Of a stretch of 64,000 nucleotides of DNA, positions 11,398-23,842 are shown piece by piece. The notes beneath the pieces are model-generated. The model saw only the letters and a program-made list of their open reading frames with translations, was not told the origin of the DNA and ran no database searches. This DNA is from Poecilobothrus nobilitatus. Its lineage: Eukaryota > Arthropoda > Insecta > Diptera > Dolichopodidae. Location: NCBI GenBank assembly GCA_947095535.1, contig OX352773.1:131531781-131595780 (forward strand), given 5' to 3'. Each line of letters starts with the position of its first letter. Position 1 is the stretch's first letter. The position numbers and the translations under genes were made by a program.

Positions 11398-12526
11398 ACT
11401 TTTGAATGTCAATTTCATATAATTCAACGGGTTTGTTCGTAAAAATTCAAAGGGTTTGTTCATAAAATTTCAAAGCGTTTGTTCGTAAAATAAGTTTTAA
11501 AATGTTATTTTTTTTAATGAATGAATTTAACAGAATTTGTTCTATGGGTTATGACTAATGAGTCATGTTTTGTGCTTTTAAAAGGTTTTTGAATTTAAAC
11601 GAGTTGCAAATCCGAGTAAAGAAAATAAAATTGTTAGAAAATAAAATTTAAATTTATGGTGCAAAATTTTTGCGTTCTTTTAAGTGAGTTATGCACTTAA
11701 CCGGATTACCTTTACATGGGTCCGACCATACTATGTGTATATGTACATAGAAATAGAACAGAAAATAGATTATACGATATTGTATAGAGTATACATACAT
11801 ATGTATATCGGTGATGTACAAATTGTACATTGAAAATTGTATGAGATTTTTTGATTTGTTGATTTGTCAAATTGGGTATAAAAGTACGTACATTTTGTAA
11901 AAATAAATTAAGCTAAAAAATGTGTGCATTAATCAAAAATAATATAAGCTATAAAGTGTCGCATGTAAATAGAACAAAAAAATGTATCATGAAATGTACG
12001 TACTAGTACGTACCACAACATGTTGCAAAAAGTTTAGTATAGTAAATATGATGCTAAATGTTTATAAACTTTATATAAGATCATCTAGAATGCACACAAC
12101 AATACTTTGTAATTTTATGAAGAGACTTGTTATGCAAAAACAAAAAATCTTCATATATTGTAATTTGAACGAACTAAATATCATAAATTAGTTACAATTG
12201 TATTTTAACACTAGCATTCTTGTATGTATAAGTATATAAGCACATGTATACAAGTTATCATATATTTTATATTAAGTTACTTAGAATTTTAATATGAATA
12301 TTTTCTATGTGCATTTTGAGCGACTATTGAATATTGAGATTTTCCATGTAGATCTTGTCAAATAATAATTAATGTTATATCAATACAATATCTGTGTATG
12401 TAGGTGGAAATTTTCTGTATATCCTTAGATACGTAAATAAAATTATTAGTTACAAGTAAGTTAAAGTGTAAAGTAAATTTAAATTTTAAATCAAAGAATA
12501 AATTATTTAAAATAGTTATAAAATAG
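11398..12526. other. Non-coding stretch upstream of the P-type transposase
   Basis: No gene is recognised. The sequence around 11,880-11,930 (TACATTTTGTAAAAATAAAT) recurs near 27,180 and, more diverged, near 41,480, so part of this is an interspersed repeat. The left terminus of the P-type element should lie here, but I could not pick out its inverted repeat. Confidence 0.4.
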
Positions 12527-13117
12527 TTGACAAAATGTGGTTTAAGTCACTGTATTAAATCCCAGAGAACGCACCCAAATATCAAAATTTTCAAATTTCC
12601 GCCAGCTGAAACTATGGGAAATATATGGCGCGAACTGTGTGGTTTTGATAGTGATAAAACCAACATTTTTCTATGTCGAGATCATTTCCAAGCTGAAGAT
12701 ATAGGAAGAAAGTACCTAAAAAGACACTACATTCCTTCTTTATTTTTGAGCACAATTGCAGAAGAAGAAAGCGATGTACTAACTTTAAACGAAATAGGTA
12801 AGTTAGAATCTCCTTATAAAATTCGGTTCCAATCTTCCAGCCCTATGGGTGTTTGCTCCTCTTGTTTGAAAAATTTACAAAACTGTGAAAAATACCGTTC
12901 AAAATGCAACAGATATGAAAAAAAATATAATAGTTTAATTTTAAAATTACGTAAGGCCAAACAAGAAATAAATAAATTACAAAGGCAAGTTAGAAAATTG
13001 AAAATCATTTCTCCGAAGATTAAAAGAAATCCAGTTTCAAATATGATAGACAACTTAGAAATTAATAAAAATTTCAAAACTTTTGCAAAAATATTAGTAA
13101 AAAGTAAAAATGTTTGA
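12527..13117 (+). pseudogene. THAP domain and coiled coil of P-type transposase
   Basis: The C2CH zinc ligands are Cys4, Cys9, Cys50 and His53 (LCRDHF). Pro25, Trp34 and Phe54 of the THAP consensus are present, and YIPSLF near residue 68 matches the AVPTIF box. This finger binds the element ends in P-type transposases. Residues 110-160 hold Cys pairs and a coiled coil (KLRKAKQEINKLQRQVRKLK) for oligomerisation. The frame starts at TTG directly after an in-frame TAG. TTGACAAAATGT looks like a mutated ATG, because the family begins M-x-x-C. The frame stops at TGA (13,115-13,117) before the catalytic core. Confidence 0.88.
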
Positions 13118-13131
13118 ATGTTAGAATGTAA

Positions 13132-13866
13132 TGGGGTGAAGAAGAAAAAACTATTTCACAAAATAATTTTTATAGATCCCAATCTGGTTATAACTTTTTA
13201 AGAGAGGGACTATTATTAAATTTACCCCATGAAGCGTTTTTGTATAGATGGTCACCGGTAAAAAACTTACAGCCAGGTATAGAAAATACCCCCTTACAAT
13301 TTCTTAAAAATAAAGTAAACGAAATGAATATTAATTGCCGGGAAGCAGTTTTAGTCTTCGATGAAATCGCTATACGAAGAGAATTGCATTATTATGAAGA
13401 TTTAGGTTTCCAACGAAATGGGGTCATTGGAAAGCAAGTTTGTGTTTTTATGGTAAGGGGTTTAATAGAAAATCGGAAATTTATTTTGAACTATTTTTTA
13501 ACAGAAACTAATATAAAAGGTGCAGTGTTAAATTTATTAATACACGAAAATTTAGAACTCTGTTGCAAATTAGGACTAAATATAAGAGCTATAGTGTGTG
13601 ACCAAGGCTCCAATAATATAAATTGTTTTTCACAACTTGGAGTGACTATAGAAAACCCATATTTCATATTTCGCGGAATAAATGTATATTGCTTATTTGA
13701 TTTTCCTCACCTTAGTAAAAGTTTACGTAACATTTTTATAAAATCAGACATAATTACACCGGATGGTATAGTAAGTTTTGATGTTATACGAGAATTGTGG
13801 GAACTTCAAAAATTTTCTGTAAAAAAATGTGCCCCATATTTACGTAATGTGCCCCATATAGCGTAA
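13132..13866 (+). pseudogene. Catalytic core of P-type transposase
   Basis: Reading in the next frame from 13,132 gives WGEEEKTISQNNFYRSQ. LVFDEIAIRRELHY follows, with the first catalytic Asp near 13,362, then AIVCDQGSNNINCF with the second Asp near 13,600. DFPHLSKSLRNIF near 13,700 is the DxxHLxKxxRN motif at the insertion domain. The frame ends at 13,866, where a repeat of TAATGTGCCCCATAT shifts it. The sequence continues in another frame as HIYANGFDKMRVKYATQTFS, the expected next segment in this family. The order and spacing agree with P-element transposases. Confidence 0.85.
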
Positions 13867-14245
13867 CATATCTACGCTAATGGCTTTGATAAGATGCGTG
13901 TTAAATACGCAACACAGACTTTTAGTAAATCAGTTTCTACTGCTGTAAAAAAATTAACGGAAATGAAAAAATTTAAAAAAATTCTTTCGAAATAGCTCAA
14001 GCGACATCAAGCTTTATTAAAAAGATAGATACAATATTTGACTGTATGAATAGCGAAATAATAATATTTATAGACAGGCTCTAAAAAATGATAATAATGT
14101 TTTCAATTACATAAAAGAATTCTTGACTTATTTCAAAAAAATTTCGTTGAAAAAGAAAACTAAGGTTTATTGTTTGAAAGGAATTCAGCAAACCTGAAAT
14201 GGAACTATTCAAATCAGTGAAAATTTATTTAGTAGTAATCCTGAC

Positions 14246-14781
14246 GTGAACTTCCTACTTACAAAACGTTTAAATCAAGATTTGGTTGAAAATTTATTTT
14301 CACAAGTTCGAGCAAAAGGTGGCAATAATAGAAAACCATCTTTATGCGAGATTAATTTTTTATTAACAAAAATAATTTCTTCAAATTTATTTCAATTTAG
14401 TAAAACGAGTAATTGCGAAGAAGATAATGAATCCATGCTTGAAATAAATATACAAGAAGAACATACTTATGAAAAAGTAACAAATTTAGAATACGCAGAT
14501 TCAATATTGATATTCAAAGCATGTAAAGAGAAATAGATTTCAACCGTTATCAAATTTTTGAAGAAGAAGTTATAAGCAATTTGAATATTGCCACTGAATT
14601 ACCTTCAATGAGAAATTTTATTGGTTATGTAATTTTTAAAGTTCTCTCTAAAATAAATTGTGTTAAATGTTCTGACATAATGAGAAAGAAAGATGAAGTT
14701 CTTACTTGTCCCTCAGAACTTCTAATTTTTGCCAAAAGAATTCAGAATTCAGATTTTGGAAATTTGTTTGCTTCGTCTTAA
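14246..14781 (+). pseudogene. C-terminal part of P-type transposase
   Basis: FLLTKRLNQDLVENLFSQVR, followed by AKGGNNRKPS, is the highly characteristic RLNQD-LEN-F-x-x-R-GG block. Upstream, around 14,170-14,245, GIQQT and NLFSSNPDVN can be read across frames. A stop at 14,533-14,536 separates this from the last piece (14,581-14,781), which holds ELPSMRNFIGYVIFKVL and a CxxC pair (CVKC), then a TAA. The acidic residues around 14,410-14,470 probably include the region of the last catalytic Glu, but I could not assign it. Confidence 0.8.
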
Positions 14782-16119
14782 AACTTAATTTTTAAAATTT
14801 GCAAATTACATATTTTAATTTTTGATCACTTCTTTAAGACCAAAAAGGAAATTAGATTTATTAAAAATATAATAATTGAACATAGTTTCCTGGCCACAAA
14901 AAAAGAGAATGAAACATGGTTTAAAAAAAGGGGGCCTGTTACAATCATAAAATTAAAATTCTTGATTTTTTAATTCTAATCTTATTTAGAAAACACTTTT
15001 ATTTTGTAGTTGCGCTGCACCAAAAGCTGCGAGAACCAATCATCCTAGGTTGGAAGTTTTGATAAGTATAAATTTTTAATTTTTCCGTTACTAAAAATAC
15101 TATTATTTATTAACCTTTCTTTTCATGATATATCTATTAACGAGCAAAATGGTTGTGGTGCCTTTGTATGTCAGAAGTCAGTTTTAATAATCATATTTTA
15201 ATTTTAAGCTTCTTTTTAGTAAATTTTAATTATTGTAGTTTTAAATATTTTTTTATACCTAGAGTCTGAATTGTTTATGTTACTATTATGTTTTTCTATA
15301 TTTATTTTTTTGTTTAATATGTGTTATGTGTTATTTGTTTTGTTTTATATTATTTGAATTGTTAACTTCTTAGCTTTTTCTTTGTAACAGTAAATTTGTT
15401 TATTTTAGTTACTTATGTACCTACATGTATACATAGGTACTTAAATGAATTCTTGATTTGAATGAATTTTTATTTTGTTATTTAAGTAATAAAAAAAGGG
15501 TTTTTATTCCAATTAGAAAATTAGTTTTTGTAAATTTAAAACAAATCTTAAGGTTTTCCACTTGGCTTTTTCCCTTCTAAAATCAACTTTAGTCTTTTAT
15601 TTCTTAACAATAAATAAATAATATTATATTATAGTTCTTTTCTTAATAGATATCAATTTTTTGCAAAAATATAACAATTTTTAAAAAACCAATTGAATTT
15701 TCTACCATCTGTCCAAAAACGCAATTTTAATTAACCTACTAAATATTTATTTACATGTACACATACATACTCTATCAAATTTCATTAAAATCATTATAAA
15801 AAAAAATCATTCAAAAATCTACAAAAAAAAAATTTTAATTTTTAAATGTATGTGTGTATCGTTTAAATCTATACTGAAACAAGATCAGAAACATTTAAAA
15901 TTGTAAATTAACATAGTTTTTATTTTGATTTTTATTGCAGCATTGTTTCTAGTAAAACAAAGTTCATACCTAGTAAAAATGATATTGAAATTAAAATACA
16001 TAAAATGTTGCTAGTTTACTGTATAAACGTAGGAACATGTTACTATCATCTATATGTTTATATTATTTTTGATTATATATAAAAATTTGCTTTTATTGTA
16101 TGAGTACGTACTATAAACA
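14782..16119. other. Non-coding AT-rich stretch
   Basis: No gene is recognised. The right end of the P-type element should lie in the first few hundred bases. The remainder is low-complexity A/T sequence with scattered ATGTACATA-type microsatellite-like words. Confidence 0.4.
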
Positions 16120-17350
16120 AGGTAGAATGTAAACCAACGGTTTTTAAAAGCGCACATTTCTAAAAGACAATACAAACTGTTAAGGATTGTGACTTGCACA
16201 AAAATTTGAAAATTTAAGAAATAAAATTTAAGAAATTTTTTAGTAATAAGAAATATGTGAAAATATGACTTTTCTGGAATTTTGAGGGGCTGTAAGTCCG
16301 GAACCTTATATAACTAAGAATAACCGTTAACACACGTAAAAATATATTATTAAATCTTTAATTTTCATGTCTTGCCGAAGAAAAATTTTTACAGGTGCCT
16401 GGGATGGTATCAAAAAAATTTCTGATGAAGCTTATACTAATTCTAAAAGTTCTTTCTTGTTTCAAAATTTCAAGCCCCTATCTCAAAGCGTACCGGAGTT
16501 ATGAAAAAAGAAATATCATGCAAAATTTGGTTTTAACATAACATACAAAAAAAAAAATTTATAAATTAAAATACTAAATTACAAAATATTGCATAATTTT
16601 GATATTGTTTTATAGAGGTAAGAAAATTTCCGGTCTTCTAGTGTTTTTAGATTGCGAAACTACTACGCAGAGCATGATATATATACATACATCTGAAAAT
16701 AGGGCTTTTTTGCAATTTTGGGGGCTGTAACTTTGGAACCCGATACAATTAAAAAAAAATATTAAAACATATAAAAATATATAACTGGAGCTATAATTTT
16801 TTTTGTCTTGCCGAAGAAAAATGTGTACAGGTGCCCAAGTTACAGGTGTTTAAAAATAGCAAATTTTCAATTTTTGAGCCCTAATAGCTCATAGTTCTTT
16901 CTTGTCTCAAAATTTCAAGCCCCATCTAAAAGCGTGCCGGTAGAATGGTATTTATGAAAGTAGAAAAATCATGCAAAATTTGGTTTTCGCATACCGGTAA
17001 ATTTAAATACTAAATTTAAAAACTATATAAAATTTTGATATTGATTAAGTTAAAAAAGTTCCTGTCGAATGGTGTTTTCAGTTTGAAAATCTTAACATAT
17101 TTATGAAACATGAAATATACGCGTTTAAAAATAGGGCTTTTTCAAATTTGAGGAGCTGTAGTTCCCTGATGGATGGGGCTACATGAAAAAGGTGTTCCAC
17201 AAAATTAATTTTTTTTATTAGGCCTACCCATGGTTAAAATCTTTTTTCTCTATCTTTAACGGTCTAGAAGTTTTGTAAACAGACGGACAGACAACGGACG
17301 TCCAAAGTGAAACTAATAGGCACATTTTTTCAAATTTTTTTTGGAAATGT
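16120..17350 (+). mobile_element. Long-inverted-repeat family member, right half
   Basis: It carries the same order of phrases as the right half of 32,718-34,426: CTTGCCGAAGAAAAAT, GTTACAGGTGTTTAAAAATA, GAGCTGTAGTTCCCTGATGG, AACGGTCTAGAAGTTTTG and an ACAGACGGACAGAC run. The end is AAATTTTTTTTGGAAATGTG followed by CTAA at about 17,350. Two internal monomers are recognisable (from about 16,260 and 16,690). The left arm of the palindrome is absent, so this is a partial or deleted copy. It has no coding capacity. Confidence 0.7.
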
Positions 17351-17356
17351 GCTAAA

Positions 17357-18085
17357 TATGATCTGTATTTTTACTTTAAAAATTGAATTGAATTGTAAAT
17401 CAAAAGAAGTACGTATGTACATACATATGTAATTTTGGAATTTTTTAAAATTACAATTTAAGGGTAGATCTTTATAATTTATAATAAATGTGCAAAATAA
17501 TTTTCTTGCAATTCACAAAATTATTTGTTGAAGTTTGCATCAAAATTAATATTATGATTTATGTATATACATGTGGGAATCCGAATTAGAAACCATAAGA
17601 TGATTTAGTTACTATTAAAATTATTTATTATAATGATATTCGGTTTCTTTTAGAAAACCACATTGTTGTGTTAAAAGAGATAGTATGATGCTTTTCCACA
17701 TTGTTGTGTAGAAAGAGATAGTATGATGCTTTTACGATGTAATTATCAGATTTGACATTGACAAGTTGATTATGTAGCAAAGTCGATAAAGTAAAGTTAT
17801 GGATTCCCACATGCATATATTATGTATGCATCGTTATGTAAATATATGCATAATATTGTACTTTTTTCATTCAAATCAAATATTTTTTTTCTTAAAAATC
17901 TATTAAAAATTAGAAATCTGATTTCTGAAAATAGAAAAGCATGAAAATAACCGTTCAATAAGAGGTTTATTTACGTATTGTTTATTCACGTATTAATTGT
18001 AATATGTGGCAGTGGCAAAGTCGAAACCATACCAGAAAATATTTCGCCAGTATTTAAATTTCATTTTTAATAAAATTTCAAACTT
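17357..18085 (+). repeat. Interspersed repeat family copy 1
   Basis: AAAAATTGAATTGAATTGTAAA, ATTCACAAAATTATTTGTTGAAG, ATTAGAAATCTGATT and AATATTTCGCCAGT recur in this order at 29,303-29,755 and 41,610-41,990, and the last part recurs at 50,980-51,130. The element is non-coding. Here it directly abuts the right end of the inverted-repeat element. Confidence 0.7.
17655..17733 (+). repeat. Two-copy tandem repeat of about 40 bp
   Basis: CCACATTGTTGTGT, followed by AAGAGATAGTATGATGCTTTT, occurs twice in succession. This is a local duplication within the interspersed repeat. Confidence 0.75.
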
Positions 18086-19883
18086 ACTTGTTTTTAAATT
18101 GAATTAAAATTTTAAATATTGTAATATTAAACAATTATACATTTTTTTGTAAAAGTTATAAATAAATAATCAATAAATAAAATATTATTATATATATTCT
18201 GTTTTGCTTTATTTAAATTATTTTTTTTTGTAATAAATCAACTCAAATCAATTGTTTCAAAATCAATTTTGAATAAGGGGTTGTGTGCGCTGGGAGCAAC
18301 TACAAACTCCTTATTCAAAATTTAGTATTACTTAAAATTAGATACACAAAAAAATTAAAATGATAGTACAGTGCTTCACCAAAATGTGGAACGACTGCTA
18401 CTCTATCTAGTGACAATTTTTGAAATAGTTAAATGTCTTACAAATAATAATAATTAAAGTATTATAGTAATCTATATATAACTACATATACATATATATT
18501 ATATATATCCAATTACTTAATATTATTACAAAAATTACAATATAATGTACCATAGTACTGAGAGAAAATTTTTATAATACCAATCAAAATATAAATTGAA
18601 TACAAATAGCTGTTAATTTATTAGTCCATAAAATTCTTACTTTTTTTAAATCTACTCTTTGGGTAAAGCGGCTCCATTTAAACAAAAGAACAATTAATAT
18701 TTTCTTTATGAAAAAAGAAATAAAAAAAAATATCAAAGTTTTTAGATTCTTTATCAACTAATACTTATATATTTTATTTTAATTTTAGAATATAAATAGA
18801 TACATAATATGTATACAATATGTATACAAATTTTTTTTACCGAAAACTAGTTTCATTTTTAACTTATTTTACTAATAACTAATTTACTAAAAAAAAAAAA
18901 CTGTGTTCATCAATATAAATATTTACTATTCACTAAAATTAGTTCAACTTTATTTTGTTCGAAATTCAGGGGGTGGCAGATTTTAAAATGAAAAAACAAA
19001 ACAAAATTTAAAACTTAAATTTATGAAAGACAATGAATGATAAGTTAATCAGGTTTATATCTTGAAATTTAAATATCAGAATAAGTATAATTCGAAATAT
19101 ATTTTACAAAATATTTACTTATATATAGATAACATACATATATATTAGATTCTAGCTACTAAATTTTTAAGTAAAATATTTATATACATACTTCATTTTT
19201 ATAGCAAACTAGTTCAATACTTGTATACTTATTAAAAATACAATTAATTAAGAACATACAAAATTATTGACTAATTTAAATTAATAAATTTTAGTTATTA
19301 TTCAAAACATTCAAATTAAATTAAATCCTATTTAAAATTAGTTATGATTTTAGAACATTAATACAGAAGGTTTTTATATCTATATATATATATGGTAGGT
19401 ATACATTTATTTACAAATATAACTATAAAAATATTAATAAATTTAATTAAATAGTAAAATGTCAAATCTATTTTTAATTTTAATGTTATAAATATTGTTT
19501 ATTTAATAATTTAAATTGCTATAAATTTATTATTTATTTTCATAAAACAAAATAGATAGAAAACTTTTCAGTATGTACTTATATACATATTGAACATTAA
19601 ATATTGAAATTTAAATTTTATATTTTGTTTGTTAAATAATTTAAAAAATAAAACATGAATTGAAACCAGAATTAGAATTAAATGATAAATTTAACAAATC
19701 TTTTTAAATTACGTATTATACTTTTGAATAAACGTATCTTAGTTTTTAAATCAATAAATATGAATAAACTCTACCCTTACAATACAACAGTATATCATCT
19801 CCTAATACAAATATTTACAATACACAAGGCAAAAAAAATTCTGATATCCACATTTTACGCTATTCATATACGAACTTGAAACA
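18086..19883. other. Long AT-rich non-coding stretch
   Basis: No gene is recognised. The open frame at 19,682-19,879 is low-complexity and has no domain. The sequence is dominated by A/T homopolymers and TATATA words. Confidence 0.5.
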
Positions 19884-20361
19884 TTAAGCTTCATAAATGA
19901 AAGCTGAATCATTTGCACTAGTACAGGTCTAATTTGCATGTACAACTTTTTCTTCTTGACCGGATAACTCATAAGTGTGTGGACCAAAGAAATCTCTTTG
20001 GGCTTGCAACAAATTAGTTGGAAATATTTCACTTTTATAATCATCAGATAATAAAAGAATTGAATATAAAGCTAGAACAGGAATACCCCATAAATATGAA
20101 TATAAACTAACTACTTAACGTCATTGTTTTTGTCCCCATTTAATTGCTTTTTTGAATAGATCATCTGAAAAAAATTTAAAAAATGTGGATTTCTTTTGTT
20201 TTCCAAAAACATACTATACAAATAATATTACCTCCACGCCACATTAATGCAATTTTACCATAATTTAAATTCCATTTATTTCCTTTGGCAGTTTTTCGCA
20301 TTAATATAAATCTTTGAGCGTATGGAACTAATTTAGCATAATAGAAAGCATGTTTGATTGT
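19884..20361 (-). pseudogene. Pgd: Relic of 6-phosphogluconate dehydrogenase (C-terminal exons)
   Basis: The minus strand encodes pieces of the C-terminal domain of decarboxylating 6-phosphogluconate dehydrogenase, the pentose phosphate enzyme that converts 6-phosphogluconate to ribulose-5-phosphate. From 20,361 to 20,232 it reads YAQRFILMRKTAKGNKWNL, then NYGKIALMWRGG. A GTAATA donor follows, then a 67-bp intron ending TTTTTTCAG. The next exon, from 20,164, reads DDLFKKAIK, YLWGIPVLALYS and PTNLLQAQRDFFGPHTYEL. The family's HTNW near the C-terminus is HAN followed by TAG here, and the remnant tail runs to a TAA at 19,884-19,886. The segment between WRGG and the DDLFKKAI region is missing, and stops occur near 20,115. 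Retained introns indicate a DNA-level duplication, not a retrocopy. The functional gene must lie elsewhere. Confidence 0.82.
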
Positions 20362-21195
20362 CTAAGAATTTTTGTAAGTCTGGTACTAATGGTTTTGTTG
20401 GAGTATATAAATTTTACCTCCTATTTTTTGTAAAACTTTTAATATTAAAAACTCTGGATTATTAAAAAATAAAAAAATTGTAGGTATTGAAATAAATGCA
20501 TATCTTTCATGGAAAGGCGATATTTTTCTGCCACGAGAGATTCTGGAATTCTGAAGAAGGAGTAAAAATTATGCTACATCACATCTACAAATTTGCTTGA
20601 AATAAATATAACCTACACTCGGCCAAGACTTAAATACAATTATCATATTTTAGCTGATGCATTCAGTACCGCTGCTCAGTATCCGTATAAAATGCAAAAC
20701 CGAGCTATTCGAAATATTTTTTTGAGATATGGATTTTGACAAACCAATTAGCATGCCCCAAGATCGTCATATATCTTTCCCAATTCATATGATATAAGCA
20801 ATAATTTAAGAAAAAGCAAATTTTCCCTTTTCAGTTTCCCGTTTAGCCCTACTCTTTGAACAATAAACATATTCCATCTCACTCCTTCCTTTCTCACCTC
20901 TCATCCATTATATAGCGCAAACAGCTAGTGCATTTATCTCATTATTCTGACAACATAGAGAGATGCATTGTAAATACAAACTAGAAGTTTTGGAATTTAG
21001 CGAAATTATATTCAATTAAAACAATGAGGGAGGAAAGAGGAAAGCGAATGGCAACTGAAAATATTTTATATTTTCAGCAAATCAACGAAATAATATTTGC
21101 GGAAACAACGTTGGTTTCCTTCTAACCAGCCCAACAAAAAAATCTGATATGATTGATTAGAACCTAATAGAATTATATCTGCAAGGTTTAAAACA
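20362..21195. other. Stretch without a recognised gene
   Basis: An AG acceptor directly precedes the Pgd relic at 20,362-20,363, so adjacent sequence may be old Pgd intron. On the minus strand about 20,400-20,590 is open and reads ISPFHERYAFISIP, which I do not recognise. The base composition at 20,650-21,100 is less A/T-extreme than its surroundings, but no domain was found. Confidence 0.35.
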
Positions 21196-22330
21196 CATAT
21201 AAGAGCTGTGCCGATTATTTAAGCCTATACAAGGTCAAACGAGACTAGATAGAAAAGGTAATTTTTACCGTCAACTAGATTCGGCTCATAGAAACATAGG
21301 TAGATCAGATATTAAAGTAATCATAGGAAATATTGATGCCTTAACTTGGGCAGATAAATCCTAATTGGGAAAGAATTATAGGTAATTCCTTAGTGTAACG
21401 AATGATAATGGTAAAAAAAAAACTTGAACCCATAACTAAAGACCTTGTTATTAGTATAAGTCTCATCTGATGGAATTACCCTTAACCATATAGATCACAT
21501 CTGCATCAGTAGAAAATAAAAAACTCAATACAGATGTGCGCAGCAAAAGCGGTGCTGATTACCATCTTTTGTATGGAAAAATTGTCATTAAAATGCAAGC
21601 ATCACTAGAAGATACTTATGTAATGTGAACCAGGAGATGTAAAAAACTTGATATCGAACTTTTACAAGAACCGACAATTGCAAAGAACTTTGTAACCAAA
21701 TTTCAGGAACATTTAAGCACACTATAACTTCAGTAATCAAACAACGTTTCATAAAATTGTAGGAAAGTATTGAGTGCTTTAGAAAACAACACTTTAAATG
21801 TTTTAGTTTCTGAAATGAACAAAGAAAAGAATGTATTAATTGCCAAACTTTTTTAAAAAATTTCTGAGAGAAGGAAAATCAAGGTACAAATCAATCAAGA
21901 TAAAAGTGTTGCCATAATATTAGATGATACGTAATGTGAGACAAGACAAATGAAAATAGCTCAACAGAACTTCAGTAAGGCACAGACTTAATAAACACAA
22001 GAAAGTACTATCATTAAACAAATATCTAATCCCTATGTCATTTAATGTTGAAAAATCCGTTCTTTCTAAATCAGCTAAACTCTGTGACAGAAGTACAAAA
22101 TATAAAAGATGGGATTCTTGAAACTTAAAAATAGACTTAAAAATAAAATAAACTTAATAAAATATACCCAGCTCACCATCAACGACTCGTCATTTCAAAA
22201 TAGGAGTGCCAAGTATCGAAGAAATAATATGTTATAAGACAGCTGAAAACGGAAAAGCAACACATGGTAGCAAAATTCCAATTTAAAGAAAACTAAGACA
22301 AAGTTTTTCAAAACAAACGTACTCATAATA
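21196..22330 (+). pseudogene. Heavily decayed LINE endonuclease region (RTE-like)
   Basis: Translation across frames yields KVIIGNIDALTWADKS, then TNDNGKKLEPI, corresponding to the GDFNAKVG...NDNGLRL block. It continues as QIDHICIS and then SKSGADYHLLYGKIVIKMQA, corresponding to the IDH...RSFRGADSDHxLV block of apurinic-type endonucleases in RTE-like LINEs. Later sequence to about 22,330 reads as fragments only. Stops and frameshifts are frequent. The clade call is from the RGAD-DHxL phrase and is tentative. Confidence 0.55.
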
Positions 22331-22987
22331 CTTATATTTGGATACGAAACCTTGAAGGTTACAAAAAATATTGTGCTTCAATGTTGATTTTATGTCAAAA
22401 TTAATATTTACCAATTCTGTATTCATATTTTTATTTATTATATATATATTGTTTTGGTTAATGTTCTTAGCATTGTCAGTTATTTAGCATTGTCAGTTTC
22501 AAACTGGTACTAATGACAGTTTGACTGGTATTAATGATAGTTTGACTTCTTTTTAAATGTTATAATGTTATAAAAATTTTATAGCATTTTTTAATTCCCG
22601 TGATAATTTATTGTACACCTTCAAACAGTTATATATTGTTTTGTTTCAGTTAAAACGTTATTCTATTGTTTTTTGTTTCTTTTTGGAAGGGATAATTTGG
22701 ATGATTAATTGAATGACTCATTTAGCTTTTGTACTTAATCATCAAGATTTTCATACAAGATAGATTGTTCCTTCGACGTTGTGCGTTGTCACTTGAAATA
22801 TTTTCATAGTTTAAACTGTTTTTAACTTTCAACCGATCATCTTAATTGGTTATCGCACGATGAATATGTCACATATACATATATAAAATTTAAAGTTTCA
22901 AAAGTTCAATAAATTTGCTAATGAAAACAAAACAAAACAGTTCATTTTAAAATAAAAATAACAAAAAAAATATTAGAAAAAATTTAT
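22331..22987. other. Non-coding stretch
   Basis: No gene is recognised. It contains a short direct duplication of TAGCATTGTCAGTT near 22,468-22,500 and of ACTGGTA(C/T)TAATGA(C/T)AGTTTGACT near 22,505-22,545. Confidence 0.4.
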
Positions 22988-23755
22988 TTAAACGCAAAAT
23001 ATTTTATCTACCCTGATTTCCAAGCAAAATAATTCGTCTACCACTGCGTAACATGCTTTCCTACTAATTACATCTTGTATTCGTCTGGAAACGATACTGA
23101 GAAGTTCAGAACAGAGTTCAGGTGTGAATCCATCCCAGATTTGCTGCAGTTGGATACATAATTCTTCGGTAGTACTGGTAGGATTCTTTTTAAACTTTTG
23201 TTTTATTTTATGCCACAAAGTTTCAATTAGAGACAGATCTGGACTACTAGAAAGCCAATCCATTATTGAAATATATTTTGCCTGTATACAAGATAATGTG
23301 GTCTTTAAGGAATGGCACGAGGCGCATCAATCTGTAAAATATATTTACTTTCAGGTGATTGAAGCGATAGTATTGATGGCAACAAAGAATTTTCGAGGTT
23401 GTGTTAGTACTATTGAGTACTATTAACTATACTGTTAATGAATGAAAATTTCCAACTCTCTTTGCTGACATACATCCCCACAACATAATTGATGTTGAAC
23501 ACTTCACATAACGGTTCAAGCAGTCTTTTTGGAAAGCTTCATTTTTAGATTTACGGATCACTCGTCTTCTGCTATCCCCAACGCGAATTTCAAATCTCGA
23601 CTCATCACTCCAGATAATGCTATTCCATAGCCTTTGTGTCCAATTTTAGTGTTCTTTAGCATAATCTAATCTTTTTTTTGAACCTGTATCAATAATGGCT
23701 TTTGTTTTGCCTATTTTCGGGTGTTTATTCCACATAAGTTTTCCATTAAAAATAA
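22988..23755 (-). pseudogene. Tc1/mariner-type transposase relic
   Basis: Reading the minus strand from about 23,755 gives KKRLDYAKEH, then NWTQRLWNSIIWSDESRFEI (Asp of the IWSDES box near 23,610). EAFQKDCLNRYVKC and IMLWGCMSAKRVGNFHSL follow. The open frame 22,988-23,263 gives MDWLSSSPDLSLIETLWHKI, the DWPxxSPDLNPIExLW box with the last catalytic acid. This order matches Tc1-type transposases. The N-terminal helix-turn-helix is missing and there are frameshifts around 23,270-23,420, where the middle Asp box should be. Terminal inverted repeats were not identified. Confidence 0.85.
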
Positions 23756-23842
23756 ATTTGAGTTCTTATAAAACTTATATTTACCTTATAAAACTTATAT
23801 TTTTATAAGCTTTCTTTAAATTTCTTTTGGAGGTATCAACAA

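Larger units (their letters stand above)
12527..14781 (+). mobile_element. Decayed P-element superfamily transposon (THAP transposase)
   Basis: Four successive open pieces and the sequence between them give, in order, a THAP zinc finger, coiled coil, RNase H-like catalytic core, GTP-binding-type insertion and the RLNQD C-terminal region of a P-element/THAP9-type transposase. The copy is inactivated by loss of the start codon, a stop at 13,115-13,117, a frameshift near 13,860 caused by a short tandem duplication, and several stops between 13,990 and 14,240. Terminal inverted repeats were not identified, so only the coding span is given. Confidence 0.85.

Noticed and set aside
19682..20044. Overlapping open frames on both strands near 19.7-20.0 kb
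   Set aside because: One is low-complexity and the other runs antisense or out of frame to the Pgd relic. Neither has a domain.
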